Assembly: GCF_016889425.1 (NCBI RefSeq)
Contig: NZ_CP069513.1
Location: forward strand, 744,001 to 808,000
Direction of reading: 5' to 3'
Origin: Corynebacterium amycolatum
GTDB taxonomy: Bacteria; Actinomycetota; Actinomycetes; Mycobacteriales; Mycobacteriaceae
DNA: 64,000 bases
Each line of letters starts with the position of its first letter. The first letter of the stretch is position 1. A model generated the notes under the pieces. That model was given only the letters and a program-made list of their open reading frames with translations. It did not search any database and was not told the DNA's origin. Of the stretch, positions 1 to 8,562 are shown in pieces. The translations under genes were made by a program, and so were the position numbers.

Positions 1-987
1 ACGGGGGCCTTCGGCGACGAAGACGCGCCCCTCGGCGCCGAGTGCGTACCACGGCTCCAAAGACCATGGACTTCCGGAACGTTCCGGCTCCCAGGGCTGC
101 ATGCGGCCTGGAACTACCAGGGTATTCAGGTATCGGGACTTCTTGGCGATGGACTCCAAAGTCCGACGGATAAGCAGTCGGTCAATGCTGGCGGCCACGG
201 CACCACCGACGATGGCACCGCTGAGAACCGGGGCGAGACCGCGCGGCAGCCAGGGGCGGAGGTTGTCCCGCAGTAAGTCATAGCCGCGATTGGCCAGCGC
301 GGAGAGCCCCCGAGTGGTCAGGTAGAGACCACTGGCAATCATTGTGGAAGCGAACTGGCTGCGTGCGGATTCCTGCTCATCCTTGCCCACCAGTCGGCCA
401 ATTTCGCGCTGCTGGGAAATAGAGCGCAGCCACAGCGCCGCGGTGGTGGCCGTGGTGGCAACATGCCAGGTCACGGCCAGTGCGCGCTCGTGTCGAGGTG
501 CCGGCGCAAAGCGGTTGAGCGGAGTGCTGGCCAGACGCCGCATCGTCGTGTTGTAGCCATAGCCGATAGCCACCCCGGTGACATGGCCCGCCAACTGTGC
601 CAGGAAGGTCACAGTAACGGTGGCGGTCCGAGTACGCGGCATCAGCGAGGGGCTAAAGGCAGCCCATGACGCAATTTCTGCACCAATTAGACCGGGGTTG
701 GAGGGGATGCCCGCCCGCAGTGCGCTGCGGATAGTGCCAGGGCCGGTACCTAGGAGGCGTTCGCGAAAGACTTTGGTAGCCATCAGACTGCCGGTGCCGA
801 CTGCGCCCAGCGCTTTGGCCATGCCAGCTGTGCCAGCGACTCTTGCAATTCCCGTTCGCGCTGCTCGTGCAGCTCGCACTGTCCTGGTGGTTTCGATTGG
901 CTGAGCTACAGGTGTGTTGCCCGTAGACGCAATCGAGGGCGCAATCGAAGTAAATGCGCGACGCAGGAATCCCATAACTCCCATCAT
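1..987 (-). CDS. Abhydrolase_9-type membrane hydrolase, C-terminus cut by window edge
   Basis: Read by hand on the minus strand: an open frame runs from ATG at 987 off the left edge (329 codons visible, no stop). The N-terminal part has several Ala/Gly-rich hydrophobic stretches ([46 protein letters not shown]), as in the membrane domain of the actinobacterial alpha/beta-hydrolase family PF15420/PF10081. The last visible part ([20 protein letters not shown]) resembles the start of the PF10081 catalytic domain, whose nucleophile would lie outside the window. Two adjacent ATGs (985-987 and 982-984) are possible starts. It is divergent from ldh. Substrate unknown. Confidence 0.7.
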   Translation of the reverse strand, partial: MMGVMGFLRRAFTSIAPSIASTGNTPVAQPIETTRTVRAARAARTGIARVAGTAGMAKALGAVGTGSLMATKVFRERLLGTGPGTIRSALRAGIPSNPGLIGAEIASWAAFSPSLMPRTRTATVTVTFLAQLAGHVTGVAIGYGYNTTMRRLASTPLNRFAPAPRHERALAVTWHVATTATTAALWLRSISQQREIGRLVGKDEQESARSQFASTMIASGLYLTTRGLSALANRGYDLLRDNLRPWLPRGLAPVLSGAIVGGAVAASIDRLLIRRTLESIAKKSRYLNTLVVPGRMQPWEPERSGSPWSLEPWYALGAEGRVFVAEGPR

Positions 988-1097
988 GGCAAATTTTTTC
1001 CTCGGGGTTTATTCATCTCGCGCCAGTTTTCCGCACAAAGCGTAGCCTGTGGGGTGTCGCAACGTTTTCCGAATCGGTTGAGAAGGATCCGAGGGTT

Positions 1098-2045
1098 ATG
1101 AAGCTATCCACAGGAAATAAGGTCGTGCTGATCGGCGCTGGCGACGTCGGCGTGGCATATGCGTACTCGCTGGTCAACCAAGGCACTGTCGACCATTTGG
1201 CAATCATTGACATCGACGAAAAGAAGACGATGGGCAACGTCATGGACTTAAACCATGGCGTCGTGTGGGCGTCGTCGCGCACCAAAGTCACTCAGGGCAC
1301 GTACGCCGACTGTGACGATGCCGCGCTGGTAGTCATCTGTGCAGGCGCAGCACAAAAGCCCGGCGAGACTCGCCTACAGCTGGTGGACAAGAATATGAAA
1401 ATTATGAAGTCCATCGTCGATTCCGTCATGGCCAGCGGTTTTGATGGGCTCCTACTGATCGCCTCCAACCCCGTCGACGTACTCACATACGCCGCGTGGA
1501 AGTACTCCGGGCTGCCACACAACCGTGTCTTCGGCTCCGGCACCATCTTGGACTCCGCACGTTTCCGTTACATGCTGGGTGAATACTACGATGTTTCCCC
1601 GATGAGCGTGCACGCATACATCATTGGTGAACACGGCGACTCCGAGCTGCCGGTGTTGTCCAGCGCCAACGTTGCAGGCGTCAGTCTGTCCAAGCGCCTC
1701 GCCGCCGACCCCGCGCTTCACGACGAGCTGGAGGACATCTTCATCCGAACCCGTGATGCCGCCTACGAGATTATCGATGCCAAGGGCTCCACTTCCTACG
1801 GAATCGGTATGGGTCTGGCCCGCATTACGCGCGCCATTTTCCAGAACCAAGAGGTAGCTCTGCCGGTCTCCGCATACTTGCAAGGTGAATACGGTCATGA
1901 GGACGTGTTCATCGGAACACCCGCCATTGTGAACCGTCGAGGAATTCGCCGCGTTATCGAGCTTGAGCTGGACGAATACGAAAAGAAGCAGCTGGACAAG
2001 TCCATTCAGACGCTCCGAGATGTGCAGGATCCATTCTGGAAGTAA
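1098..2045 (+). CDS. ldh: L-lactate dehydrogenase
   Basis: NAD-dependent L-lactate dehydrogenase of 315 aa, the usual length, reducing pyruvate to lactate in the cytoplasm. Visible features: the Rossmann glycine motif GAGDVG near residue 14, the substrate arginine region (GETRLQL), [11 protein letters not shown], and the active-site histidine motif GEHGDSE near residue 178. The ATG at 1098 follows a GAGG-like ribosome binding site. The next gene, 138 bp downstream, is a pyruvate kinase homologue; the same ldhA-pyk2 order is known in C. glutamicum, so the two probably act together at the pyruvate node under fermentative conditions. Confidence 0.95.
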   Translation: MKLSTGNKVVLIGAGDVGVAYAYSLVNQGTVDHLAIIDIDEKKTMGNVMDLNHGVVWASSRTKVTQGTYADCDDAALVVICAGAAQKPGETRLQLVDKNMKIMKSIVDSVMASGFDGLLLIASNPVDVLTYAAWKYSGLPHNRVFGSGTILDSARFRYMLGEYYDVSPMSVHAYIIGEHGDSELPVLSSANVAGVSLSKRLAADPALHDELEDIFIRTRDAAYEIIDAKGSTSYGIGMGLARITRAIFQNQEVALPVSAYLQGEYGHEDVFIGTPAIVNRRGIRRVIELELDEYEKKQLDKSIQTLRDVQDPFWK

Positions 2046-2183
2046 CTGCTGGTAGCGAGAGCAGATGTCTTCTCGACATGCGCTTTCGGCCGTCTCATTT
2101 GAGAATGAGAATGCCCACCTTCTATTGGCCCGCGTGGCCGACTCTGGCCAACGCTTCGTCTTAAACACAGGAGTGCCTTCTCT

Positions 2184-4151
2184 ATGGCAGCGCAGAGCCC
2201 TCAAGACACAGCAACAGCAACTGACAACACTGAAAGCGGCGCGGCCGTACCGCGTCTGGATGACCTCATCAGCAAGGTCACTGATCTGATCACAGAGTTG
2301 GACGACGTTTCGGTGGAGGCTTCTGCACTGCTCGCAGAGGTGCCGGAGGAGCGCCGTCGGCACGCGGAAAACCTGCTGCACTACGCACACCTGCGCACAA
2401 TTGACATCCGTGAGCTGCAAAACAGCTTGCACGACCTCGGCGTGACCAGTCTGACTACGGTGGAGACTTTCACCCGGGGGCGCCTTGAGCTCGCTCTCAA
2501 CGCGCTGTTGGCGCTGGCGGGGCGCACCTCAGACATCGATGTCGCCCGCATTATTGCCGACGATGAGCGCGCGGATATTGCCCTGGATAACAACGCCACC
2601 GAGCTGTTCGGTCAGGAGCGCGCGGATGTCACTTCGCACATTATGGTGACCCTGCCCGCCGAGGCCGCCGACGATGCAGAGTTGGTGGAGAGCTTCGCTG
2701 CCGCTGGCATGGATCTCGCTCGCATCAACTGCGCCCACGACGGCCCTGAGCAGTGGAGCCGCATGATTGACAACGTCAATGCTGCAGCTGAGAAGGCCGG
2801 TCGCCGCATCTTCGTGTCCATGGATCTGGCTGGCCCGAAGCTGCGCACGGGCGATATCGAACCGGGGCCGCGTGTGGGGCGCGCCCGTGTTGTGCGTGAC
2901 GACGCCGGCACGGTCATCTCCAAGTCCAAGATTTGGCTGACTCCACGGCTGGATGAGCACCCCAAGCCAGCTCCGAGCGATTTGCCGGGGCGTCCCGCAC
3001 TGCCGCTGGAAGCAGATCAGGGGTGGTTGGAGCAGCTGCAGCTCGAGGACGTCATCACGCTGCATGACTCCCGCTCGGCCAAGCGTCACTTCACCGTTGT
3101 GCGCATCGACACCGACTCCGAGGGCGAGGTCGAGGCTGTCCTCGCCGAGGGGGAGAAGAACGCGTGGATCGCCGAGGGCACACACCTGCGGAGCAACTAC
3201 GAGGTCACGCGCGCTGGTGGTGTGCCACCGACCGTGCAAAAGCTGCGTTTCCACACTGGGGATGAGTTTATTCTCACCAGCCGTGAGGAAATCACCACCA
3301 TTCCACGCACCGACGATGAAATTCCACGCGTCTCCTGTTCGCTGCCGTCTGCCGTGGCGGCTCTGAAACCGGGCGATCCGGTACTTTTCGACGACGGTGC
3401 ACTTGGCGCTGAGGTGGTTGAGGTCTCCGAGACGTCGTCAAGCGAAGATAGTCACGTCGATGCCCGGCTGCGTGTCCTGCGTACGAAGCCGAATGGTCAG
3501 CCGCTGGCGGCGCATAAGGGCATCAATCTGCCGAACACCGACCTGCCGCTCAATTCGCTTACCGACGAAGACATTGAGCACCTGCGCTTTGTGGTGGAGC
3601 ATGCGGATATTGCTGCGGTGAGCTTTATTCGCACGCAGGGGGATGCTGAGTACGTCTACAAGGTGCTCGATGAGATTACGGCAGAACATGAGGCTGCGGG
3701 CCGCGAGGACCTGGCGTCGAAGGCTCGGAATCTGGGTGTTGTGCTGAAGATTGAGACTATTCCGGCATTCCAGAATCTGCCGGGAATCATCATCGCCAGC
3801 ATGAAGCGCGCCAAGTCCGGTCTGATGATTGCTCGTGGTGACCTGGCTGTGGAGCTGGGCTTCGACCGTATGGGTGAGGTCCCAGGCCAGATTCTGACGC
3901 TGGCGCAGGCAGCCGGTGTGCCGACCATTCTGGGTACTCAGGTGCTGGAGAACATGGCCAAGGCCGGCCTGCCGTCCCGCGCGGAGATTACCGATGCGGC
4001 CTTCGCCCTGCGTGCCGAGTGCGTGATGCTGAACAAGGGGCCGCATATTACCGAGGCCATCGCGATTTTGAACAACCTGGCCCGGAAGATGGGGCGTTCG
4101 CAGCGTAAGAGCCGCATCATGCTGCGGAAGATTCGCAGCTGGTCGGACTAG
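2184..4151 (+). CDS. pyk2: Divergent pyruvate kinase (Pyk2-type)
   Basis: A 655-aa pyruvate kinase homologue, longer than the usual 470-480 aa because of about 145 extra N-terminal residues (helical, Glu/Leu-rich) and insertions around the B domain. The core is recognisable: ARINCAHDG (for ARLNFSHG), GPKLRTG, the signature stretch LKIETIPAFQN with the catalytic Lys, ARGDLAVELG, and LGTQVLENM (for ATQMLESM). Several positions differ from canonical enzymes, such as RAEITDAA for RAEASDVA and VMLNKGPH for VMLSGETA. It follows ldh as pyk2 does in C. glutamicum. The start has a strong AGGAG site at about 2169. Pyruvate kinase activity is likely but may be weak or differently regulated. Confidence 0.85.
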   Translation: MAAQSPQDTATATDNTESGAAVPRLDDLISKVTDLITELDDVSVEASALLAEVPEERRRHAENLLHYAHLRTIDIRELQNSLHDLGVTSLTTVETFTRGRLELALNALLALAGRTSDIDVARIIADDERADIALDNNATELFGQERADVTSHIMVTLPAEAADDAELVESFAAAGMDLARINCAHDGPEQWSRMIDNVNAAAEKAGRRIFVSMDLAGPKLRTGDIEPGPRVGRARVVRDDAGTVISKSKIWLTPRLDEHPKPAPSDLPGRPALPLEADQGWLEQLQLEDVITLHDSRSAKRHFTVVRIDTDSEGEVEAVLAEGEKNAWIAEGTHLRSNYEVTRAGGVPPTVQKLRFHTGDEFILTSREEITTIPRTDDEIPRVSCSLPSAVAALKPGDPVLFDDGALGAEVVEVSETSSSEDSHVDARLRVLRTKPNGQPLAAHKGINLPNTDLPLNSLTDEDIEHLRFVVEHADIAAVSFIRTQGDAEYVYKVLDEITAEHEAAGREDLASKARNLGVVLKIETIPAFQNLPGIIIASMKRAKSGLMIARGDLAVELGFDRMGEVPGQILTLAQAAGVPTILGTQVLENMAKAGLPSRAEITDAAFALRAECVMLNKGPHITEAIAILNNLARKMGRSQRKSRIMLRKIRSWSD

Positions 4152-4269
4152 TGGCTGGGTTAGGGGCCGGGCTAGTTTAGGTAGGTTAGGGGGAGCGCAC
4201 CTAAAAACACCGTGGGAGAAAAGACTGCGGAAGAAGCCGGCCGCGCGTACGAGAGGAGCCCTGCGGAAA

Positions 4270-5148
4270 ATGTCTAATGAACAGGCAGAAAACGCGGGGT
4301 GGGCTGTGCCGCCGCAGTCTCCAAAACAGCAGCCACAGCAGTCCCCACCTCAGGTGGTGCTGCCACCGCAGCAGAGCTGGCAGCCGACTGTCTCGGATTC
4401 GGCCATCACAGGTGCGACGCCGCGCTGGAAGGCCGATGAGATTGTTCGCAAGCGTGCGGACAGCGTCTTTCGATGGGCAATGAGCGGCGCCGGAGTATTC
4501 GCCGCATTTACCGTATTCATCTGGATGAGCATCCTGAGCCCCGGCCAGGATTTGGTGGTTTCCCTCCTCGGCGAATTGGGAGCATGGGCTTTCGGTCTCT
4601 GCGGAATGGTTTCCCTCATTGGTCTGGGTTTTTCGGTCTACAAGACTCTCCAGGTGCTGCGTGACCGCGCAACGTATGCCCGCCCACTGCTGTCGCGCAC
4701 GGCAACGGATGTGCGCACGATGCACATGTGGCCAGTGCGCAACATCACGGGGCCCGTGGTCGCGTTGGCTGAAACAGGAGTCACTGCCGTAATGAGGCCA
4801 GGTCGCTTTATCTGGTATCTGGCCTGCGTTTTGTGGCCCCTTGCAACGGGTTGGTTTATCGCTGCCGACGTGTCCAGGACATACTTCCAGGCCGGAATCA
4901 TCACTGTTTTAGCTTGTGTGACAACTGCCCTTACGGCGCGGCTACTCCGCTACGTGTTGGCTCCCGAGGAAGTGCATCGCAACATTCCCGTTGGGGCAGG
5001 TCGCGAGTGCACCCAGCCCGGTTTTTGGTCCAAGGGCTTCATCCCCAGCGAAGCTACCGATGAACAAGGGGAGGCGGGCGCGTTGGCCGTCGACAAGCAG
5101 CTTTTCGAAGGAACGGCGAGCGAATTCGTCGACGATTTTTATAAGTAG
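4270..5148 (+). CDS. Four-helix membrane protein of unknown function
   Basis: 292 aa with a Gln/Pro-rich cytoplasmic N-terminus (QSPKQQPQQSPPQVVLPPQQ) and four probable membrane helices in two pairs (about residues 75-95, 105-125, 180-200 and 205-230), then a hydrophilic C-terminus ending in acidic residues. The ATG at 4270 follows an AGGAG site. No family is recognised. It sits between pyk2 and the DUF5926 gene, all on the plus strand, 118 bp after pyk2, so it may be separately transcribed. The pairing of helices suggests a small structural or accessory membrane protein rather than a classical transporter. Confidence 0.65.
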   Translation: MSNEQAENAGWAVPPQSPKQQPQQSPPQVVLPPQQSWQPTVSDSAITGATPRWKADEIVRKRADSVFRWAMSGAGVFAAFTVFIWMSILSPGQDLVVSLLGELGAWAFGLCGMVSLIGLGFSVYKTLQVLRDRATYARPLLSRTATDVRTMHMWPVRNITGPVVALAETGVTAVMRPGRFIWYLACVLWPLATGWFIAADVSRTYFQAGIITVLACVTTALTARLLRYVLAPEEVHRNIPVGAGRECTQPGFWSKGFIPSEATDEQGEAGALAVDKQLFEGTASEFVDDFYK

Positions 5149-5182
5149 CCCAGGCAGTCGCGAATTACGGACTGCGAATAGG

Positions 5183-5188
5183 TATTCT
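5183..5188 (+). promoter_or_regulatory. Leaderless -10 box of DUF5926 gene
   Basis: TATTCT ends 8 nt before the GTG at 5197 and no Shine-Dalgarno sequence lies between, so the transcript probably starts at or next to the start codon. Confidence 0.55.
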
Positions 5189-5196
5189 GTGGCCTT

Positions 5197-6114
5197 GTGG
5201 GAAAGAAATCTCGTAAGAAGAATAATCAGGCCCCGGAGGGCATGAGCCGCCGTCAGGCGAAGCTGGCAGCCCGCGCTGCTGAGCGTGCAGCGTTGCTGGG
5301 CAATCCGCGTCCGTTCAAAGACTTCGACGAAGAGGCTGACATCGTGGCTGTCCGCGAGTTCGCTCCGGCTGTGGTCATTCCGGTCACGGTCGCTGACGCT
5401 GAGCGTGACATCAAGCTCTGCACCGTGCTGCCGGGTGGCGTAGCCGCACTGACGCGTGCCGCTGACCAGGGCAATGAGGCTTTCGTCGCGCTGCAGACGC
5501 AGGCTCGCACCAATGACGGCGCTGCGGATCTCTCCCGTGCGCTGGCATGGGCTCGCGATGCAGAGCCGGGTCAGCAGCTCTCGGCCGCTACTGACGGCGA
5601 GGCTGCACCGCTTACCGACGTCCTGACCGCCGTGGATCTCGACAACATGGAGGTCCACCAGGACTTCGAGTGGTGGATTCCCAAGGGCATTGAACGCACC
5701 CCGATGATCGAGCAGAACCTGGCCGTGGCTAACGACGCGATTCTCCCGTCATACCGCCTGGATGCGAAGGCCGCTGGTGCTGTGTGGTGGATTGATCCGG
5801 GCGAGCGCGCCCACATCCGCTGGGTGCGTCGTGAAGATGAGAAGCCGCTGCTGGATGCCTTGGCACGCGTGCACGCTGCGGACAACCTCTCGCTGGGCGA
5901 GGGCACGAAGTTCGCCGGTGTCTTCCGTACCGATGGCGTGCTGGTGCCGGTCTGGGACCTGGATAACACCAAGCCGCACGACCACTGGATTGCTGCCGTG
6001 GAAGAGGCCGACAAGCGTATCGCTGAGGCGCTGGCCAGCGAAGAGCCGCTGACCGCCGAGGAGCGTAAGTCCCGTGAGACCATCGTGTCCCGTCAGGTGA
6101 CCATTCGGAACTAG
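5197..6114 (+). CDS. DUF5926 family protein
   Basis: 305 aa, cytoplasmic, beginning with a very basic Lys/Arg tail (MGKKSRKKNN, then SRRQAKLAARAAERAAL), followed by a globular domain rich in conserved Trp motifs (EWWIPKG, AVWWIDPG, VPVWDLD). This layout matches DUF5926, an actinobacterial family of about 300 aa with no known activity; some databases mislabel it as preprotein translocase SecA. The GTG start at 5197 has no ribosome binding site but a -10 hexamer just upstream. The basic tail suggests nucleic acid or ribosome contact, which is inference only. Confidence 0.75.
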   Translation: MGKKSRKKNNQAPEGMSRRQAKLAARAAERAALLGNPRPFKDFDEEADIVAVREFAPAVVIPVTVADAERDIKLCTVLPGGVAALTRAADQGNEAFVALQTQARTNDGAADLSRALAWARDAEPGQQLSAATDGEAAPLTDVLTAVDLDNMEVHQDFEWWIPKGIERTPMIEQNLAVANDAILPSYRLDAKAAGAVWWIDPGERAHIRWVRREDEKPLLDALARVHAADNLSLGEGTKFAGVFRTDGVLVPVWDLDNTKPHDHWIAAVEEADKRIAEALASEEPLTAEERKSRETIVSRQVTIRN

Positions 6115-6130
6115 GCGGAACTGGTTTAAG

Positions 6131-6177
6131 AACTAACGCGTGTGGCTCAGCGAAAAGCTGAGCCACACGCGTTAGTT
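6131..6177. terminator. Bidirectional hairpin between convergent genes
   Basis: A perfect 21-bp inverted repeat (6131-6151 and 6157-6177) with a 5-nt GAAAA loop lies between the convergent DUF5926 and LCP genes. There is no strong T-run, but placement and symmetry fit a shared transcription end. Confidence 0.65.
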
Positions 6178-6217
6178 GTCTCTAAGTTATCTGAAGCAGT
6201 TTTAGCTACTCTCTTGG

Positions 6218-7621
6218 CTATCTCAGCTCCGCAAAAAGTGTTGGCGCTTCGATTTCGTCCCAGAGCAGCACATTGCCCGCATAACCGGTATCCATGGCGC
6301 CTGAGGTGGGCACGGTAAGAGAATCGGAACCGAACAGCATGCGCAACATCAGCCAGGTCAGATTCCAGACATGGTCACCATCGCCGACGAGCACGGCCTT
6401 AGTGCCAGCATTGGCCAGGCGAATCCAGCGGTAGGGGTTGAGCCATACCGCAGGTGACTTCAGCCGTCCCATCAGCGCACTCATGAATTCACGCTGCCGC
6501 TCTACGCGGTCCAAGTCTCCCTGGGCGGTAGCACGCGTGCGCACGTAACCCAGGGCACTCGCGCCATCGAATTTCTGGCAACCGGCCTGAATATTCAGGC
6601 CTGCCAGCGGGTCGTCGATGGCTTCTTCAGGGCACATTTCGATGCCACCGACAGCGTCGACGACACCGGCGAAACCGCCAAAGCCAATTTCGGCGTAGTG
6701 GTCGATGTGAATCCCAGTGTTTTTCTCTACGGTGTCGATGAGCAACTGGGGGCCACCAAATGCGAATGCCGCATTGATCTTGTTTTTGTCATTGCCCGGG
6801 ATATCCACGAAGGAGTCACGCGGGATACTGACCAACTTCGGCTTACCGAACACCGGAATGTGGGCAATCATGATGGTGTCTGTGCGCTGGCCGAAATCAC
6901 CACTGCCCGTCGACAGCTTGGCGGCATCTTCCTCTGACAAGCCCGTACGAGAGTCCGAACCGACGAGCAACCAGTTGGAGGACATCGTATTGGCAGGGCG
7001 ATTTGTCAGACCTGAGAACGCGTCGACCCTGGTCAGGCGGATGTCGACAAGTGCCATCGTGGCGACAAGGAAGATGACGACAACCAGGATGATGGATTTA
7101 AAGCGCAAGCGTGGCAGCCGCATGCGTCGCGTGTGGAAGCTCGACCTGGCACCGGCTCCGCCACGACTGCTGCGGCGTCCACCACGGCCAGAACTCGCTG
7201 CTTGTGGGGCACTGTAGTAGTCCTGCGACGAACCCTGCGAGGAAGATTGGAAATCCGCATCCGGGTTATAGCCGGGTGGAGGAAACCGCGGATCGCTGCC
7301 AGCGCGTCCGCTACCGGTCCGGTTCATCGGTGGACGGGACTCAATGCGCGTTTCGTTCAGTGGCGCCTGCCGACGTTCTGGTTGCGGCCTAGACCTGCGT
7401 GGAGGCATAGGCGCTGGGCGGGCTGCCCCTGCCCGAGAACGGCGGTCAGGGCGGGGAGGGATGGGGCGTCGTGAAGCGCCACGCGAATCGGCCTCACGGG
7501 GGCGAGCATGCTTCGGCGACGCCTCGTCCACACGGCGGTAGATGGGGCGACCATAGCGATCTTTGAGCGGTCTGCCGTATCGGTCGCGGGCAATGCGCGA
7601 GTCGTCGAAGTTGCCTTCCAT
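6218..7621 (-). CDS. lcpB: LytR-CpsA-Psr (LCP) family protein
   Basis: 467 aa from the ATG at 7621. The N-terminus is a long Arg/Pro-rich cytoplasmic region of about 200 residues (with a DRYGRP repeat near the start), then one membrane helix (IILVVVIFLVATMALVDI), then the extracytoplasmic LCP catalytic domain (LLVGSDSRTG, QRTDTIMIAHI, SIPRDSFVDIPG, KINAAFAFGG, VRTRATAQGDLDRVERQ). LCP proteins attach secondary polymers, here most likely arabinogalactan, to peptidoglycan. No LytR_C domain is visible. The neighbourhood with pheA and phosphoglycerate mutase matches the place of lcpB in C. glutamicum, on which the symbol rests. A longer frame to 7762 exists, but the leaderless promoter supports 7621. 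Confidence 0.85.
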   Translation of the reverse strand: MEGNFDDSRIARDRYGRPLKDRYGRPIYRRVDEASPKHARPREADSRGASRRPIPPRPDRRSRAGAARPAPMPPRRSRPQPERRQAPLNETRIESRPPMNRTGSGRAGSDPRFPPPGYNPDADFQSSSQGSSQDYYSAPQAASSGRGGRRSSRGGAGARSSFHTRRMRLPRLRFKSIILVVVIFLVATMALVDIRLTRVDAFSGLTNRPANTMSSNWLLVGSDSRTGLSEEDAAKLSTGSGDFGQRTDTIMIAHIPVFGKPKLVSIPRDSFVDIPGNDKNKINAAFAFGGPQLLIDTVEKNTGIHIDHYAEIGFGGFAGVVDAVGGIEMCPEEAIDDPLAGLNIQAGCQKFDGASALGYVRTRATAQGDLDRVERQREFMSALMGRLKSPAVWLNPYRWIRLANAGTKAVLVGDGDHVWNLTWLMLRMLFGSDSLTVPTSGAMDTGYAGNVLLWDEIEAPTLFAELR

Positions 7622-7629
7622 ACCAATTA

Positions 7630-7635
7630 AGAATA
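7630..7635 (-). promoter_or_regulatory. Leaderless -10 box of LCP gene
   Basis: On the minus strand TATTCT lies 8 nt before the ATG at 7621, without a Shine-Dalgarno site. Confidence 0.5.
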
Positions 7636-7740
7636 GGCAACGACAGTGCACTAAGAGAACCGACACAGCAATACAAGTAGTGGTAGCGCTGGCGTTACCC
7701 TGCATGCGACGTGCTGAAAGGGTTTGGGACCGAAGAAGAA

Positions 7741-7746
7741 TATGCT
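7741..7746 (+). promoter_or_regulatory. Leaderless -10 box of fructosamine kinase gene
   Basis: TATGCT ends 6 nt before the ATG at 7753, which fixes that ATG as the likely start over upstream in-frame codons. Confidence 0.55.
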
Positions 7747-7752
7747 GGAAAT

Positions 7753-8562
7753 ATGTCCGCAATGAACCAGAACTACGAATGCGCAGTCAACGAGTCGGAT
7801 GTTTATGTCAAGAGCCGACATGGTGTCCCTCGAGGGTTCTTCGCCTGTGAGGCGGCGGGGCTGGACTGGCTGCGCGAGGGCGAATCTGACGGTGGTGCGC
7901 GCGTCGTGGATGTGCTGGGCGTGAGCGGGCATGCGCTGAAATTGCGTCGAATTGAGTCGATGGCGCCGAATCCACAGGCAGCGTACGAGTTTGGAAAATC
8001 GTTGGCTATTACCCACAATCTGGGCGCCGCTGGCTGGGGTGCCGGCCCCGATGAGTGGGAGGGGCACGGCTACTTCGGTCCGCTGGATCAGCCACTACAG
8101 ATGGACCTGACTCCACGGGAGAGCTTCGGTGAATACTGGGCGAAAGGACGTCTTCTGCCTGCGCTGGGAAAGTTGGAAAACTCCTACAATAACCGTCAGC
8201 TAGATATCTTTGACCAGCTCATTGATCGGCTCTTGGCTGGAGATTTCGACAACGAGCCAGACGCCGCGCGTGTCCACGGTGACCTGTGGTGGGGAAACCT
8301 CATGTGGGATGCAGACGGCGCGATCTTGATTGACCCCGCGGCACACGGCGGAGCCCGCGAGGAAGATCTGGCACTGCTGGCGCTATTCGGGGCAACGCAC
8401 TTCGATGAGATCTTGCGTGGCTACGAATCTGTACATCCCCTGCCGGATTTCGCCGAGAGCTGCGAACTCCACCAGCTCTACGCGGTGCTCATGCACGCGG
8501 TGCTATTTGGTGGCGGATACGCCGGACAGGCAGCGGCAATGGCAGCGAAGTACGTGCGTTAG
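7753..8562 (+). CDS. Fructosamine kinase family protein
   Basis: 269 aa, cytoplasmic, of the fructosamine-3-kinase/aminoglycoside phosphotransferase fold. The catalytic loop RVHGDLWWGNLMW (catalytic Asp and Mg-binding Asn) and the metal-binding LIDPAAHGGAREEDLALL motif are clear, and the length is typical of bacterial FN3K proteins. Family members phosphorylate ketoamines formed by protein glycation so that the sugar is released. Start chosen at 7753 because of the leaderless -10 box; a frame opening at 7711 would add 14 residues. The stop codon overlaps that of the convergent amidase gene. Confidence 0.85.
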   Translation: MSAMNQNYECAVNESDVYVKSRHGVPRGFFACEAAGLDWLREGESDGGARVVDVLGVSGHALKLRRIESMAPNPQAAYEFGKSLAITHNLGAAGWGAGPDEWEGHGYFGPLDQPLQMDLTPRESFGEYWAKGRLLPALGKLENSYNNRQLDIFDQLIDRLLAGDFDNEPDAARVHGDLWWGNLMWDADGAILIDPAAHGGAREEDLALLALFGATHFDEILRGYESVHPLPDFAESCELHQLYAVLMHAVLFGGGYAGQAAAMAAKYVR

